Positions 1 through 8,078 of a DNA stretch of 64,000 nucleotides are shown one piece after another. The notes beneath the pieces were generated by a model. That model saw only the letters and a list, made by a program, of their open reading frames with translations, did no database searches and was not told the DNA's origin. Positions within the stretch are counted from its first letter, which is position 1, and every line of letters starts with the position of its first letter. Source of the DNA: Ardenticatenaceae bacterium (GTDB taxonomy: Bacteria; Chloroflexota; Anaerolineae; Promineifilales; Promineifilaceae). The position numbers and the translations under genes are program-made. The DNA is taken from NCBI GenBank assembly GCA_011525915.1, contig WYBM01000051.1:124001-188000 (forward strand), given 5' to 3'.

Positions 1-210
1 ACACATTTATGGATTCCTAAATGGCTGCCTGGCCAGCAAATGCTGGACCCGTATCGGCTGCAAATACCAGCCAATCTGCCTGCCGGAGACTATGCTATTG
101 AAGTGGGACTTTATGAGATGGTGAACGGCCGTCGCCTGCACATTTCAGACGCACACGGCAACCTCAATGGGGACCGTATCATTCTGGGGCCAATTCTGGT
201 CAGCCCATAA
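1..210 (+). CDS. 3' end of an unknown gene, partial
   Basis: The first frame is open from the window edge to a TAA at 208-210 and gives 69 residues. The tail contains LPAGDYAIEVGLYE followed by GDRIILGPILVSP, a beta-rich ending. I have seen such endings on large membrane proteins of Chloroflexota (glycosyltransferase-39-like proteins), but that link is a recollection and not visible here. An ACGGCCGT palindrome at 125-132 is read as Asn-Gly-Arg. It converges with the cyclase gene, with only 12 bp between the stops. Function unknown; the coding call rests on the open frame and protein-like composition. Confidence 0.6.
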   Translation, partial: THLWIPKWLPGQQMLDPYRLQIPANLPAGDYAIEVGLYEMVNGRRLHISDAHGNLNGDRIILGPILVSP

Positions 211-222
211 CCAGATAACGGC

Positions 223-1974
223 TCAGGGAATATGGGTCGCCGTTAATTGGTAAATCTGCTCCAACGTCTGGCGGCCCTTCACCCGAATGGGGGCCAGCGT
301 CTTCACCGCTACCCAATCCTTTACCAGTTCATACGTCGCCTGGCTGATCAAAATTTCATCCCCCCCAGCATTTTCTTGAATACGCTTGGCCAGGTTGACG
401 GCGTCGCCAATGGCCGAGTAATCTTTACGCAGGTTGCTGCCCACGTTACCCACCACCGCTTCCCCCGTATGAATGCCCACACCAAAATGCAGGCGACGAT
501 CTTCTGACATTTCAGCCAAATAAGCGCGCATATTTTCCTGAATCATCAGCGCTGTGCGTAAGGCACGTTCGGCGTGTTTACGCTGTGGGTTTAACGGGGT
601 ATTGTACAGAGCCATCACCGCATCCCCCATGAACTTGTCCGTCAACCCTTCAAATGTTTCAATGGCATTTACAAAAATGGTGAAATAGCCATTCATGATC
701 TGGATGAGCTTTTCCGGGTCAACGTGTTCGCTGAACGTACTATAACCACGCACATCGGCAAATAATACACTCATGATCCGGTGCTGCGGCCGTTGGGCAG
801 CGTCTAAATCTCGAATCTGGTCTACCAGGGCCGGGGGCAGGTAACGGCGCACACTTTCCAGGCGCTTCTTTTCCGTGACGTCATTCAGCACCATGGCCAC
901 GCCCAGGGTTTCCTGCTCAAAGTCACGCAGCGGCGTTAGCGTCAGGTTTAAGGTAGTCACACCAGGGCGCCTGTTCACCACCAGGTCAATTTCGGTATTC
1001 TGTGTGCCGCCATTGTGGCGTACATCTTCTACCAGTGGTTCTACCGACACGCCTAACGTTTCTAGTATCTGGCGGTAAGATTGCTGGATCACGGCCGTTT
1101 GTGGATACCCTAACAACCGTTCAGCCGCCCGGTTGTACAAGGCAATACGCTGTTCATCATCAATGGTGATGACGCCGCTGGCAATGGAGGCAAACACGTT
1201 ATCCATCAGGTCTCGCATCTCTGTAATTTCTGTCAGATGATTGCGTATTTGCTGGAAAAGACGGGCATTTTCAATAGCCACGGCTGCCTGGTTAGCAAAG
1301 GAGGCCAACAAATCACGATCTGTGTCACCAAAAACGCCAGATTGCACCCGGTTATCAGCATAGATCACGCCAATAATCATGTCCTTGATTTTGAGGGGCA
1401 CACACAGAATAGAACGCAGGTTGTAACTGATAATGCTTTCCTGCGCGGCAAAACGGCTGTCTGACATGGCGTTCATCGTCACGACAGGCTCGCCGGTTTC
1501 AGATACACTGCGCACAATACTGCGACTGATGTCAAAAGAGGACTTTTCGATAGCGTCTCGATCCATGTTACGGTAAACACGCACGTCTAGTTCACCGGTC
1601 TCTTCACTTTTCAGCAGCAGGATCGATCGCTCCGCTTTGGTCAGATCAATGATAGCATCCATCACTACCATCAAAACCTGGTCCAGGTCCAAGGAGGAGT
1701 TGATCATGGCGCCTACGTCTTGCAAAGCCCGCAGTTTTTCACGTTCTTTTTCCTGAGCTTTTACCCGTCTCTCCAAATCTTCCAGGGTGCGGCGCAACAT
1801 CACAACCTGGCGTGTAAGTTCATCACTGGAACGCGCGGCAGCTTGTTGGGCAATGTCTGCCCGACTGGTGATAAGGGTTTGATGCTGCTGATTTACAGTT
1901 GAACCCAGATTATCTATCAGTTGACGCAAATCATTCAGATTGGTCTGAATTTGGGTATTTGATGGGTCGTCCAC
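223..1974 (-). CDS. GAF-PAS adenylate/guanylate cyclase (class III)
   Basis: Cytoplasmic signalling enzyme of 583 residues that should convert ATP or GTP to the cyclic nucleotide. Order: N-terminal coiled coil (about 1-85), GAF domain (about 86-240), PAS domain (about 255-375, with VITIDDEQRIALYNRAAERL), class III catalytic domain (about 400-575). The two metal-binding aspartates are visible in LFADVRGYSTF and FMGDAVMALY, and the GDAVNLAKRIQ segment carries the transition-state Asn. No membrane segment is seen, so the GAF or PAS domain is the likely sensor. The start is a GTG preceded by AAAGAGAG at good spacing. A TATAAT-like -10 lies about 90 bp upstream. ATP versus GTP preference cannot be settled by reading. 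An ABC ATPase with a cyclic-nucleotide-binding domain lies at 27636-28787, a possible effector. Confidence 0.92.
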   Translation of the reverse strand: MDDPSNTQIQTNLNDLRQLIDNLGSTVNQQHQTLITSRADIAQQAAARSSDELTRQVVMLRRTLEDLERRVKAQEKEREKLRALQDVGAMINSSLDLDQVLMVVMDAIIDLTKAERSILLLKSEETGELDVRVYRNMDRDAIEKSSFDISRSIVRSVSETGEPVVTMNAMSDSRFAAQESIISYNLRSILCVPLKIKDMIIGVIYADNRVQSGVFGDTDRDLLASFANQAAVAIENARLFQQIRNHLTEITEMRDLMDNVFASIASGVITIDDEQRIALYNRAAERLLGYPQTAVIQQSYRQILETLGVSVEPLVEDVRHNGGTQNTEIDLVVNRRPGVTTLNLTLTPLRDFEQETLGVAMVLNDVTEKKRLESVRRYLPPALVDQIRDLDAAQRPQHRIMSVLFADVRGYSTFSEHVDPEKLIQIMNGYFTIFVNAIETFEGLTDKFMGDAVMALYNTPLNPQRKHAERALRTALMIQENMRAYLAEMSEDRRLHFGVGIHTGEAVVGNVGSNLRKDYSAIGDAVNLAKRIQENAGGDEILISQATYELVKDWVAVKTLAPIRVKGRQTLEQIYQLTATHIP

Positions 1975-2059
1975 CGGTGTCTCTCTTTGCAGGTTTATGA
2001 GTACAAAAGTTTAGTTACCGCCAGGGAGGTTTTGGTGTACTGCAACCTCTTGCCAGGCT

Positions 2060-2065
2060 ATTATA
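2060..2065 (-). promoter_or_regulatory. -10 element upstream of cyclase gene
   Basis: On the minus strand the hexamer TATAAT sits about 85 bp before the GTG start of the cyclase gene. The -35 region at 16-18 bp spacing is poor, so only the -10 box is supported. Confidence 0.35.
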
Positions 2066-2160
2066 TCAGTTTTAGCCCTATTGGTTACATTTTCCCTGAA
2101 GTGAGAGAGGTTAGAGGCCGCTCACCACAAGTATATGGCCCCTGAAACGACCCGCCGGCG

Positions 2161-4473
2161 CTAAAAGCGGAAGCGACGTCGGCGGCTTTTGCCTTTTTCT
2201 TGTAAGCGTTGCAAACGAGTGACCAGGCTTTTGCGCAAGAGCAACGGCCGTAAGGCACGCCAATGGGGCAGCGGATCAAACCCCTCTTCATAACTGCGCG
2301 CCCGGCTAAACTGTTTAAGGACATATTGGCGGGTGAGGGTGCGAATGGGCTCCCGACCTTCAGGCACAACCGTCGTCAGCGAATCGGCACGTTCATAAGG
2401 TGTGTGGTCTGGCCGGTGCTCAACACCCAACCAACGCGCCCAACTGCTCAAGCGGTTATAGCTGCGATCTACATCCTTCTCCACTCGCTGGTTCATCTCA
2501 TTTGCCAGAAATGACAGGCCCACTGCCAGACCCACCGTCAATATCGCCCCCAGTGCCCGCCACACGGGAAATGCATTGGCTCCTCCGGCATTAGCGTCCC
2601 CTGTTCTGCGGTCTCCTTCTAATAAATCTGTGTTGTCTAAAGCATCCGGGTCCAGAAGGTCTTCCTCAGGAATAGAAGCACTATTCCGGGCATCGTTAAA
2701 AAAGAACGCTTCTAAGCCCGTACCCGTACTAGATTCATCTAGCCGCTCTGGCCGGGTGATTACCGGCAGGGAGGCCGTGGGCTCAAACTGAATCCAACCA
2801 TAAGAAGGGAAGAATACCTCTACCCAGGTGTGTGCATTACTGGCCCGTACCCGGTAAACGTGGGATTCTTCATCATAGCTGCCCTGGGCATACCCGCTGA
2901 CCAATCGCGCCGGAATACCTTGTGACCGCAGCATAACAGCCATTGCCGAAGCATAATACGTGCAATAACCCTCCTGACTGATAAAAAGTGTATGGTGAAT
3001 GGGGTCCATGCCTTCCGGCGGTGCCGCAATCTGATCATTGTAGGCGATGTTCTCCCGCAAGTAACTTTGTATGGCCATGGCCTTATCAAACGGGTTGTTA
3101 TAAGAGGCTGCTATTTCTTCTGCCAGGGCCAACGTTTCTGGTGTCACTGTATCTGGCACGTGCAGGTACGTTTCCCGTACCCAACGTGGGTAAGAGGTAG
3201 AAGCAGCCCGCAGGCTGGTCGCGTCGGCGACAGAAAGGCGTGATGTCACCTGATAAGTATCTCCTTGTTGGAGTACGTACTTAGAGCGCACAGAGCTAAC
3301 CAGCTTGTCGCCATTTTCATCGGCACGGGCGTTAACCATTAATATGCGGTCAGCATTAATAATTTCAGGCGCACCATAAATGAAGCTGGAATTGGGGAAA
3401 TAAGTAACAATGGTTTGGGTAATAACCTCACGAGCACGTGTGTAAGGCACGTCAATTGGCCCTTCTTCTGGCAAGTGTTCGGTGGTAGCATCTACGGCCT
3501 TACGCCAGCCGCCATCTTCATAGGTGTCATGAACAATGGCCGCCCAATAGACGTAAGGCAGCTCACTTTCCACAATAACATCCATCACCGGAATGTTACC
3601 GACGGTGCGAGGCCCACCCAAGACAAGGGTATCCTGGTAGGGATCAGCCGTGTTGGTGCCGTATGTCCGTAAAGCGGAGAACATACGTGTCCAGTTATCT
3701 TGAAACTCTCGCCAGGGGCCGCGTGTGTCGCTGAGGGCATTACTGACAGCCGCGTTAGCGGACAGCGGCGGCAGCCCCGAAGCCAGGATGAGCGCGAGGA
3801 GAGCCGCCACCAACCCGGCACGGGCAAAGGTAAACCAGATACCTTTTTCATACCGGACGGCGCTGGAACGCCATGTTTTTTCTTGTTCTACCAGGTAGGT
3901 ACGGGCAATAAAGAGCGCGGCCAACAGGGCATAGATGGCCGGGTAATAATGCAACGGCCGTGGCCCACCATAATAATAGACCACACTCAGCAGCACCAAC
4001 CCCATAGGTACAATGGCCCGCCAGACACGCGCATAGCGGAAGGTATACCACCCGGCCGTATAACCAAGCAGCCAGAAGATGACGGCCGTTTGAAACACAA
4101 AAATTAATCCATCCCGGCTTGTACCGCCATCTACCAGCTTGGCAAACCAGGTGAGCTGGCGAACAATCATGCCATCCTGCGGATGTATAAGGCGTTCTCG
4201 CCAGGTCATATCTTCAAAACCAGCCGTTGTACCCACCAGGTAAAAGACAACAAACACCCCATAGACCAGGGCAAAAATGTGGACAGTGTTGGCCGAAAAG
4301 CGGCTTTTTGCCAGCAAGGTCCCGGCAAGGATAGCAATCGTGCCCACTACAGGGATAATCTGCAAGCCATCGATCAGGTCAGCCTGTTGAATGGCAAAAG
4401 CCGATATAAACATCATGGCCCACAGTAAAATGAGCGTTGACCAACCTTCTTCCAACCTGGGACGTATTTGCAT
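2161..4473 (-). CDS. Membrane transglutaminase-like protein (TgpA type)
   Basis: Integral membrane protein of 770 residues. The N-terminal 250 residues hold about seven or eight hydrophobic segments (DUF3488/TgpA-like), followed by an extracytoplasmic region with a transglutaminase-like core and one further membrane segment near residue 630. The catalytic Cys is in GYCTYYASAM (about C504) and the His in ASNAHTWVEV (about H548). The third position is Glu in QFEPT where FDPT is usual. The family is a cysteine protease/transglutaminase fold facing outward; the substrate is unknown. An ATG at 4473 is chosen over the GTG at 4485 because AAGGTGG is well spaced only for the ATG. A DUF58 protein and MoxR ATPase often accompany this family but are not nearby. 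Confidence 0.88.
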   Translation of the reverse strand: MQIRPRLEEGWSTLILLWAMMFISAFAIQQADLIDGLQIIPVVGTIAILAGTLLAKSRFSANTVHIFALVYGVFVVFYLVGTTAGFEDMTWRERLIHPQDGMIVRQLTWFAKLVDGGTSRDGLIFVFQTAVIFWLLGYTAGWYTFRYARVWRAIVPMGLVLLSVVYYYGGPRPLHYYPAIYALLAALFIARTYLVEQEKTWRSSAVRYEKGIWFTFARAGLVAALLALILASGLPPLSANAAVSNALSDTRGPWREFQDNWTRMFSALRTYGTNTADPYQDTLVLGGPRTVGNIPVMDVIVESELPYVYWAAIVHDTYEDGGWRKAVDATTEHLPEEGPIDVPYTRAREVITQTIVTYFPNSSFIYGAPEIINADRILMVNARADENGDKLVSSVRSKYVLQQGDTYQVTSRLSVADATSLRAASTSYPRWVRETYLHVPDTVTPETLALAEEIAASYNNPFDKAMAIQSYLRENIAYNDQIAAPPEGMDPIHHTLFISQEGYCTYYASAMAVMLRSQGIPARLVSGYAQGSYDEESHVYRVRASNAHTWVEVFFPSYGWIQFEPTASLPVITRPERLDESSTGTGLEAFFFNDARNSASIPEEDLLDPDALDNTDLLEGDRRTGDANAGGANAFPVWRALGAILTVGLAVGLSFLANEMNQRVEKDVDRSYNRLSSWARWLGVEHRPDHTPYERADSLTTVVPEGREPIRTLTRQYVLKQFSRARSYEEGFDPLPHWRALRPLLLRKSLVTRLQRLQEKGKSRRRRFRF

Positions 4474-4722
4474 TTTTTGAACCACCTTCTGCGCCCGGCG
4501 TTTGCGCAGCTATGTCTTGATTGGGTGAATCTGCTTCTCTCTGGCAGCTGCCTGGCCATATAGGCCTGCCACCTTCCACCTCTATTATACGCTCTGAGTT
4601 TTGATTATAATGAGGGCATCGTTCGCCTGCCATCAGGGAAGCCAATGATTTATATGCACTTAATCTACGCAGACAGGGTTTTGGTAGACGATAAACGTCA
4701 GTCTTGTAATAATGCTATCAGT

Positions 4723-5280
4723 TTAACGTACCGGGCGGCGATTTCTTACAGGCTCCACCGCCGTATTCTGCCGGCGCCAACGACGATACATAACAATCAA
4801 CAGCAGCAGCCCGCCACCAGCCAGCGGTACGGCGATAAAAAGCGGGTTGGTAGACGGCCGTACCAATACCTCAAAAGAGATAGCCTCTGTAACGCCCTGG
4901 CAGCCCGTTGTCACCACAAATTGATAGGCCCCTGCCGGCAGTGGTGGTATGTCGGCCTCATAAAAAAGCCTGTTCACCGATTGCTCTGTTGTGGCCGCTG
5001 CCTGGGCCACGGCCGTACCGCTGCTCCCCTCGGTCACTGTCACCCACACATCGGCATCCAGGATTGGGGTGCCGTCCGCGGCGGCAGCCACGCCTGCGGT
5101 GATGTGTACCGGTGTATGGGCCTGGGCTGTAGGTGGCGCCGACCAAACAGACACCAGGCACTGCCCTACCGGGGCATTGTTGATCTGCAATGTGCCGCCG
5201 CCATGAGCCGTTACTACCCCCGGCTTAACCGTCCACAAAAAGGCCGCCACAAGCAGCAGGAGATAAAGAAGCCGCTTCAT
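4723..5280 (-). CDS. Small exported membrane-anchored protein of the oxidase operon
   Basis: A 185-residue protein with an N-terminal signal segment (about 5-25, ending near VTAHGG), an extracytoplasmic domain rich in beta-type sequence (about 28-145, two Cys), and a C-terminal membrane helix (about 147-167) with an Arg-rich tail. It starts inside the end of the SURF1-like gene (ATGA overlap at 5277-5280), so it is translationally coupled to the oxidase assembly genes. The layout recalls YtkA/FixH-type single-domain proteins, but I cannot identify the family with certainty. Position suggests a role in metal delivery or assembly of the oxidase; this is inference from neighbours only. Confidence 0.75.
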   Translation of the reverse strand: MKRLLYLLLLVAAFLWTVKPGVVTAHGGGTLQINNAPVGQCLVSVWSAPPTAQAHTPVHITAGVAAAADGTPILDADVWVTVTEGSSGTAVAQAAATTEQSVNRLFYEADIPPLPAGAYQFVVTTGCQGVTEAISFEVLVRPSTNPLFIAVPLAGGGLLLLIVMYRRWRRQNTAVEPVRNRRPVR

Positions 5281-6062
5281 GGGTGATCAGGTGGGTGTGG
5301 CGGGGCCATGGCCCCGGAAACCGGGCCCGGTTTCCCCAGACCTTTATGCACATAGAGCAGATACCCGGTACCCAGAATAAAGGTGAACAAAAACCATTGA
5401 AGCGCATAACTCAAGTGTGGGCCCTCAGACAAATCAACCTCTGGTTCAGCCCGAAACGGTAGTGCGCCCCCCCCCTCTGGTGCTTGCAAAATGTAAAATG
5501 GCAGTAGTTCATAGGGCAGTTGCTCTTGCAGTACAGTCACATCTACACGATAAACCTCGGTCTGTGGACCTTCCGGCTGGGCAGAAGCATCGCCATAACG
5601 TGATAAGGGTTGTGACAGGGCCACCACCCCTTTAAGCCGCATCGGCCCCGTTTCATCATACTGCGCCAGTTGGCCATTATCGTAATCGGCCTGGGGGATC
5701 CAACCCCGATCAACCAACACGGCCGTGTTTTCCCCGGCAATCAAAAAGGGCGTGATCAGGTGAACACCGGCACGGCCGTTCCAATTCTGCACCAACAATA
5801 CTACCTGCCGTTCCAGATCAAACGCGCCGTTGGCCATCACCTGCCTGTCTTTCAGGCCTGATGGGTCAGTCGGTAACGACATGTCTGCCAATGTCAACGG
5901 TTCTGAGGCCAACACGGCCGTTAGCACGGCGTTGGCTGCCCGCCGTTGTGCCAGCCTGTCTAACTGCCAGACGCCTAACCGCATCATCACGGCCATGCCT
6001 ACGATGACCAACATGGTCGCCACAATCCACCTGCGGCTGAAAATGGCTTTGAGTAAATGCAT
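5277..6062 (-). CDS. SURF1-family cytochrome oxidase assembly protein
   Basis: A 261-residue membrane protein with the SURF1 layout: a membrane helix near residues 12-30 (RRWIVATMLVIVGM), the conserved GVWQLDRLAQRRAAN segment just after it, a large extracytoplasmic loop with LVDRGWIPQ, and a C-terminal helix (YALQWFLFTFILGTGYLLYVHKG). SURF1 proteins help insert haem a into oxidase subunit I. It lies downstream of ctaG in the caa3 operon and overlaps the next gene by 4 bp. The start at 6062 has only a weak ribosome-binding site. Confidence 0.92.
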   Translation of the reverse strand: MHLLKAIFSRRWIVATMLVIVGMAVMMRLGVWQLDRLAQRRAANAVLTAVLASEPLTLADMSLPTDPSGLKDRQVMANGAFDLERQVVLLVQNWNGRAGVHLITPFLIAGENTAVLVDRGWIPQADYDNGQLAQYDETGPMRLKGVVALSQPLSRYGDASAQPEGPQTEVYRVDVTVLQEQLPYELLPFYILQAPEGGGALPFRAEPEVDLSEGPHLSYALQWFLFTFILGTGYLLYVHKGLGKPGPVSGAMAPPHPPDHP

Positions 6063-6129
6063 GGTTGATCTGCAGCGTAGAGAGTGGGAATAATAACCGT
6101 TGTCTGACGGCCCATCTCACATCCCCGTT

Positions 6130-7074
6130 CTATTCACTTTTTACCCCGGGGGCGGCAATCACTTCCTCTGACCCCCATTTGGTTTCTGGCATGATTGGCT
6201 TGTGATCTTCACGGTCTACAATACGGTAGACCAGGATGAGCGCGGCCACAATATACATCATGCTGCCCGGCACCCACATGATAAAACCGCCGATCTGCTG
6301 GTCTGCCAGGGCTGTAATCCCCCACAGCCGGGGCACGGCCGTGTAATACGAATAAATCACCGTTGTCGCCATCGCCAGCACCAGGCCCGTTAACATATTT
6401 GGCGGAATGGCGGAAATCACCAGGGCCGTGCGCCCAATGAGTCCAAACTGCTTATGAATACGGGGGCCGGCCCCCGTCACATGCCATGAGAACAACATGC
6501 TCGCCAGGAAGAAGGTGATATGTTCCACATCATGCACCCACGCATGCTCTAGCGCCGCATTGTACATAGTGGGGTCATGCCAGCCGATGAGCACAATGAC
6601 CCAGATCAGCCACACGCCCCCTGGATTGGTGGCCGCCCGCAACACCCGGCGCAGGCTGGCATCCCGATGTAGGCCGCGGCCCAACACCCGGCCGGCTTTC
6701 AGCCGCCATCTGTATGGTAAACCCCATAAGAGAAAGGGCAGCGGGTTGGCAATAAGCAGCAGCGGCGGCGCGATCATCATGAGCAGTAGGTGCTGCACCA
6801 TATGCATAAAAAATAGCTGTTGCCCCAGGGCGTCAATGGGAGAAAGCAGGGCCAGGGCAATGACAAAAAGCCCACTGCTGTAGGCCACAGGCCGCCACAC
6901 GGCCGTGAGCCGCCAGGGCGAACGTCGATACCCTGGGTACCGTGTGTGCCCATGCGCCCGCTGCCGCAGCAGCCACCACCCCCGTAGATACAAAGTCCCG
7001 GCCAGAGCCAGGACCATAATGACTTCGATCTTCCAATCCCACGACAGCAGGATGGCTTGGGTTATGGGGTCCAT
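6130..7074 (-). CDS. ctaG: Cytochrome c oxidase assembly factor CtaG (caa3 type)
   Basis: A 314-residue polytopic membrane protein with about seven hydrophobic segments. Recognisable features of the Caa3_CtaG family are HMVQHLLLMMIAPPLLL, FLLWGLPYRWR, WHDPTMYNAALEHAWVHDVEH and the C-terminal QQIGGFIMWVPGSMMY. Family members are needed for CuB assembly in caa3 oxidases of Gram-positive bacteria. It follows the structural genes at 75 bp and precedes the SURF1-like gene, which fits an assembly role. This CtaG is unrelated to the Cox11-type protein that shares the name. Confidence 0.93.
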   Translation of the reverse strand: MDPITQAILLSWDWKIEVIMVLALAGTLYLRGWWLLRQRAHGHTRYPGYRRSPWRLTAVWRPVAYSSGLFVIALALLSPIDALGQQLFFMHMVQHLLLMMIAPPLLLIANPLPFLLWGLPYRWRLKAGRVLGRGLHRDASLRRVLRAATNPGGVWLIWVIVLIGWHDPTMYNAALEHAWVHDVEHITFFLASMLFSWHVTGAGPRIHKQFGLIGRTALVISAIPPNMLTGLVLAMATTVIYSYYTAVPRLWGITALADQQIGGFIMWVPGSMMYIVAALILVYRIVDREDHKPIMPETKWGSEEVIAAPGVKSE

Positions 7075-7149
7075 TTCTCATCAGGCAAAGCGCTTATTCA
7101 CGTTAGACAGCGCGTCTGCCAAGTCAGCAACTCATTTGCAGGCGTGCCC

Positions 7150-7800
7150 TTAATGCACGGCCGTGCCGATCAGATACAAAGCCGGGTAAAAGAATACCCA
7201 GACCACGTCTACATAGTGCCAATACAGCGCCGTCGCCTCTACACCCCAGTGGCGCTCCGGCGAATAGCTGCCTTTTCGGCCACGGTTCCAGGCCAGCAGC
7301 AAAAAGATAACGCCGCTGATCACGTGCAGCGCGTGCATCCCCGTCATGGCAAAAAACACGCCAGCATACACGCCATCTTCCAGCCCCAGATGCCCAAATA
7401 GTTCAATGCCAGCCACCGTCGCTTCCAGGCCAAAAATATTCCACTCCATCACCACCACACTGACCAGAAACACCAGGCCTAACAAGGCAGCCACCATAAA
7501 AGAACTCAGGAATTTGCCTCGTTCACCATGCTCCATCGCCGTTTCGCCACGGTAGACAAAGAAACTGCTCACCAGCAGTACAATTGTGGCAATCAGCCCC
7601 AGCTCCTGGCTCAATTCTGGTCGGGTGCCACCCCACAAATAAAATCGGGCAGCAAACAAGGCCCCAAACAAAAATATCTCGGACAGGAAAAACATCCACA
7701 GTCCCATCTGGTTGGCCCGGTGCTGCTGCGCATAGGGCATTTCGTGACTATGGGCGTCATGAGAGGTGGGGTGGGTATGGTCTGCCGTTGTTACGCTCAT
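7150..7800 (-). CDS. ctaE: Cytochrome c oxidase subunit III
   Basis: A 216-residue subunit III of the haem-copper oxidase with five hydrophobic segments, the short bacterial form. Typical stretches are GLWMFFLSEIFLFGALFAARF, MTGMHALHVISGVIF and ALYWHYVDVVWVFFYPALYL. The N-terminus is His-rich. I place the start at the ATG at 7800, one base into the TGA of the subunit IV gene (TGATG), rather than a TTG three bases earlier; this is a classic coupling arrangement. Confidence 0.95.
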   Translation of the reverse strand: MSVTTADHTHPTSHDAHSHEMPYAQQHRANQMGLWMFFLSEIFLFGALFAARFYLWGGTRPELSQELGLIATIVLLVSSFFVYRGETAMEHGERGKFLSSFMVAALLGLVFLVSVVVMEWNIFGLEATVAGIELFGHLGLEDGVYAGVFFAMTGMHALHVISGVIFLLLAWNRGRKGSYSPERHWGVEATALYWHYVDVVWVFFYPALYLIGTAVH

Positions 7801-8006
7801 CAATGACTCTCCTCACGCCACAGGCGGTAAACATGCATAAAGTAATAGACGATCAAGGCTGATTTAATCAGCATGATGATGAACAGGCCCACAACCGAAT
7901 TAAGATTGGCCACGCCAAATTCCACCAGTGTCAATATCATTAACACGGTAAAAACCACGATGCCAATACGCTGCGCCGCCTTTTTTATACTTTCACTCTT
8001 TTCCAC
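7800..8006 (-). CDS. Cytochrome c oxidase subunit IV-like small membrane protein
   Basis: A 68-residue protein with two membrane segments (about 12-32 and 36-57), ending in VYYFMHVYRLWREESH. The size, position between subunits I and III, and the YYFMH motif fit the bacterial subunit IV (CtaF/COX4_pro) family. It starts with GTG preceded by GGGAG at 7 bp. Its 5' side faces a heptad-repeat array that separates it from ctaD. Subunit IV is usually an accessory, non-catalytic subunit. Confidence 0.85.
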   Translation of the reverse strand: MEKSESIKKAAQRIGIVVFTVLMILTLVEFGVANLNSVVGLFIIMLIKSALIVYYFMHVYRLWREESH

Positions 8007-8020
8007 AAGTTATCTCCCAC

Positions 8021-8078
8021 TTTTCAGTAACCACTCCCTGCCTCTCACTGCATACTGATGACTGAATACTGATAACTG
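8021..8078. repeat. ACTGA/TCAGT heptad array (copy a)
   Basis: Intergenic array between ctaD and the subunit IV gene. The left part has TTTTCAGTAA; the right part has CACTG, ATACTGATG, ACTGAAT and ACTGATAACTG, units of about 7 nt that are complementary in type to the left part. It ends at the ctaD stop codon. See the finding on this repeat family. Confidence 0.65.
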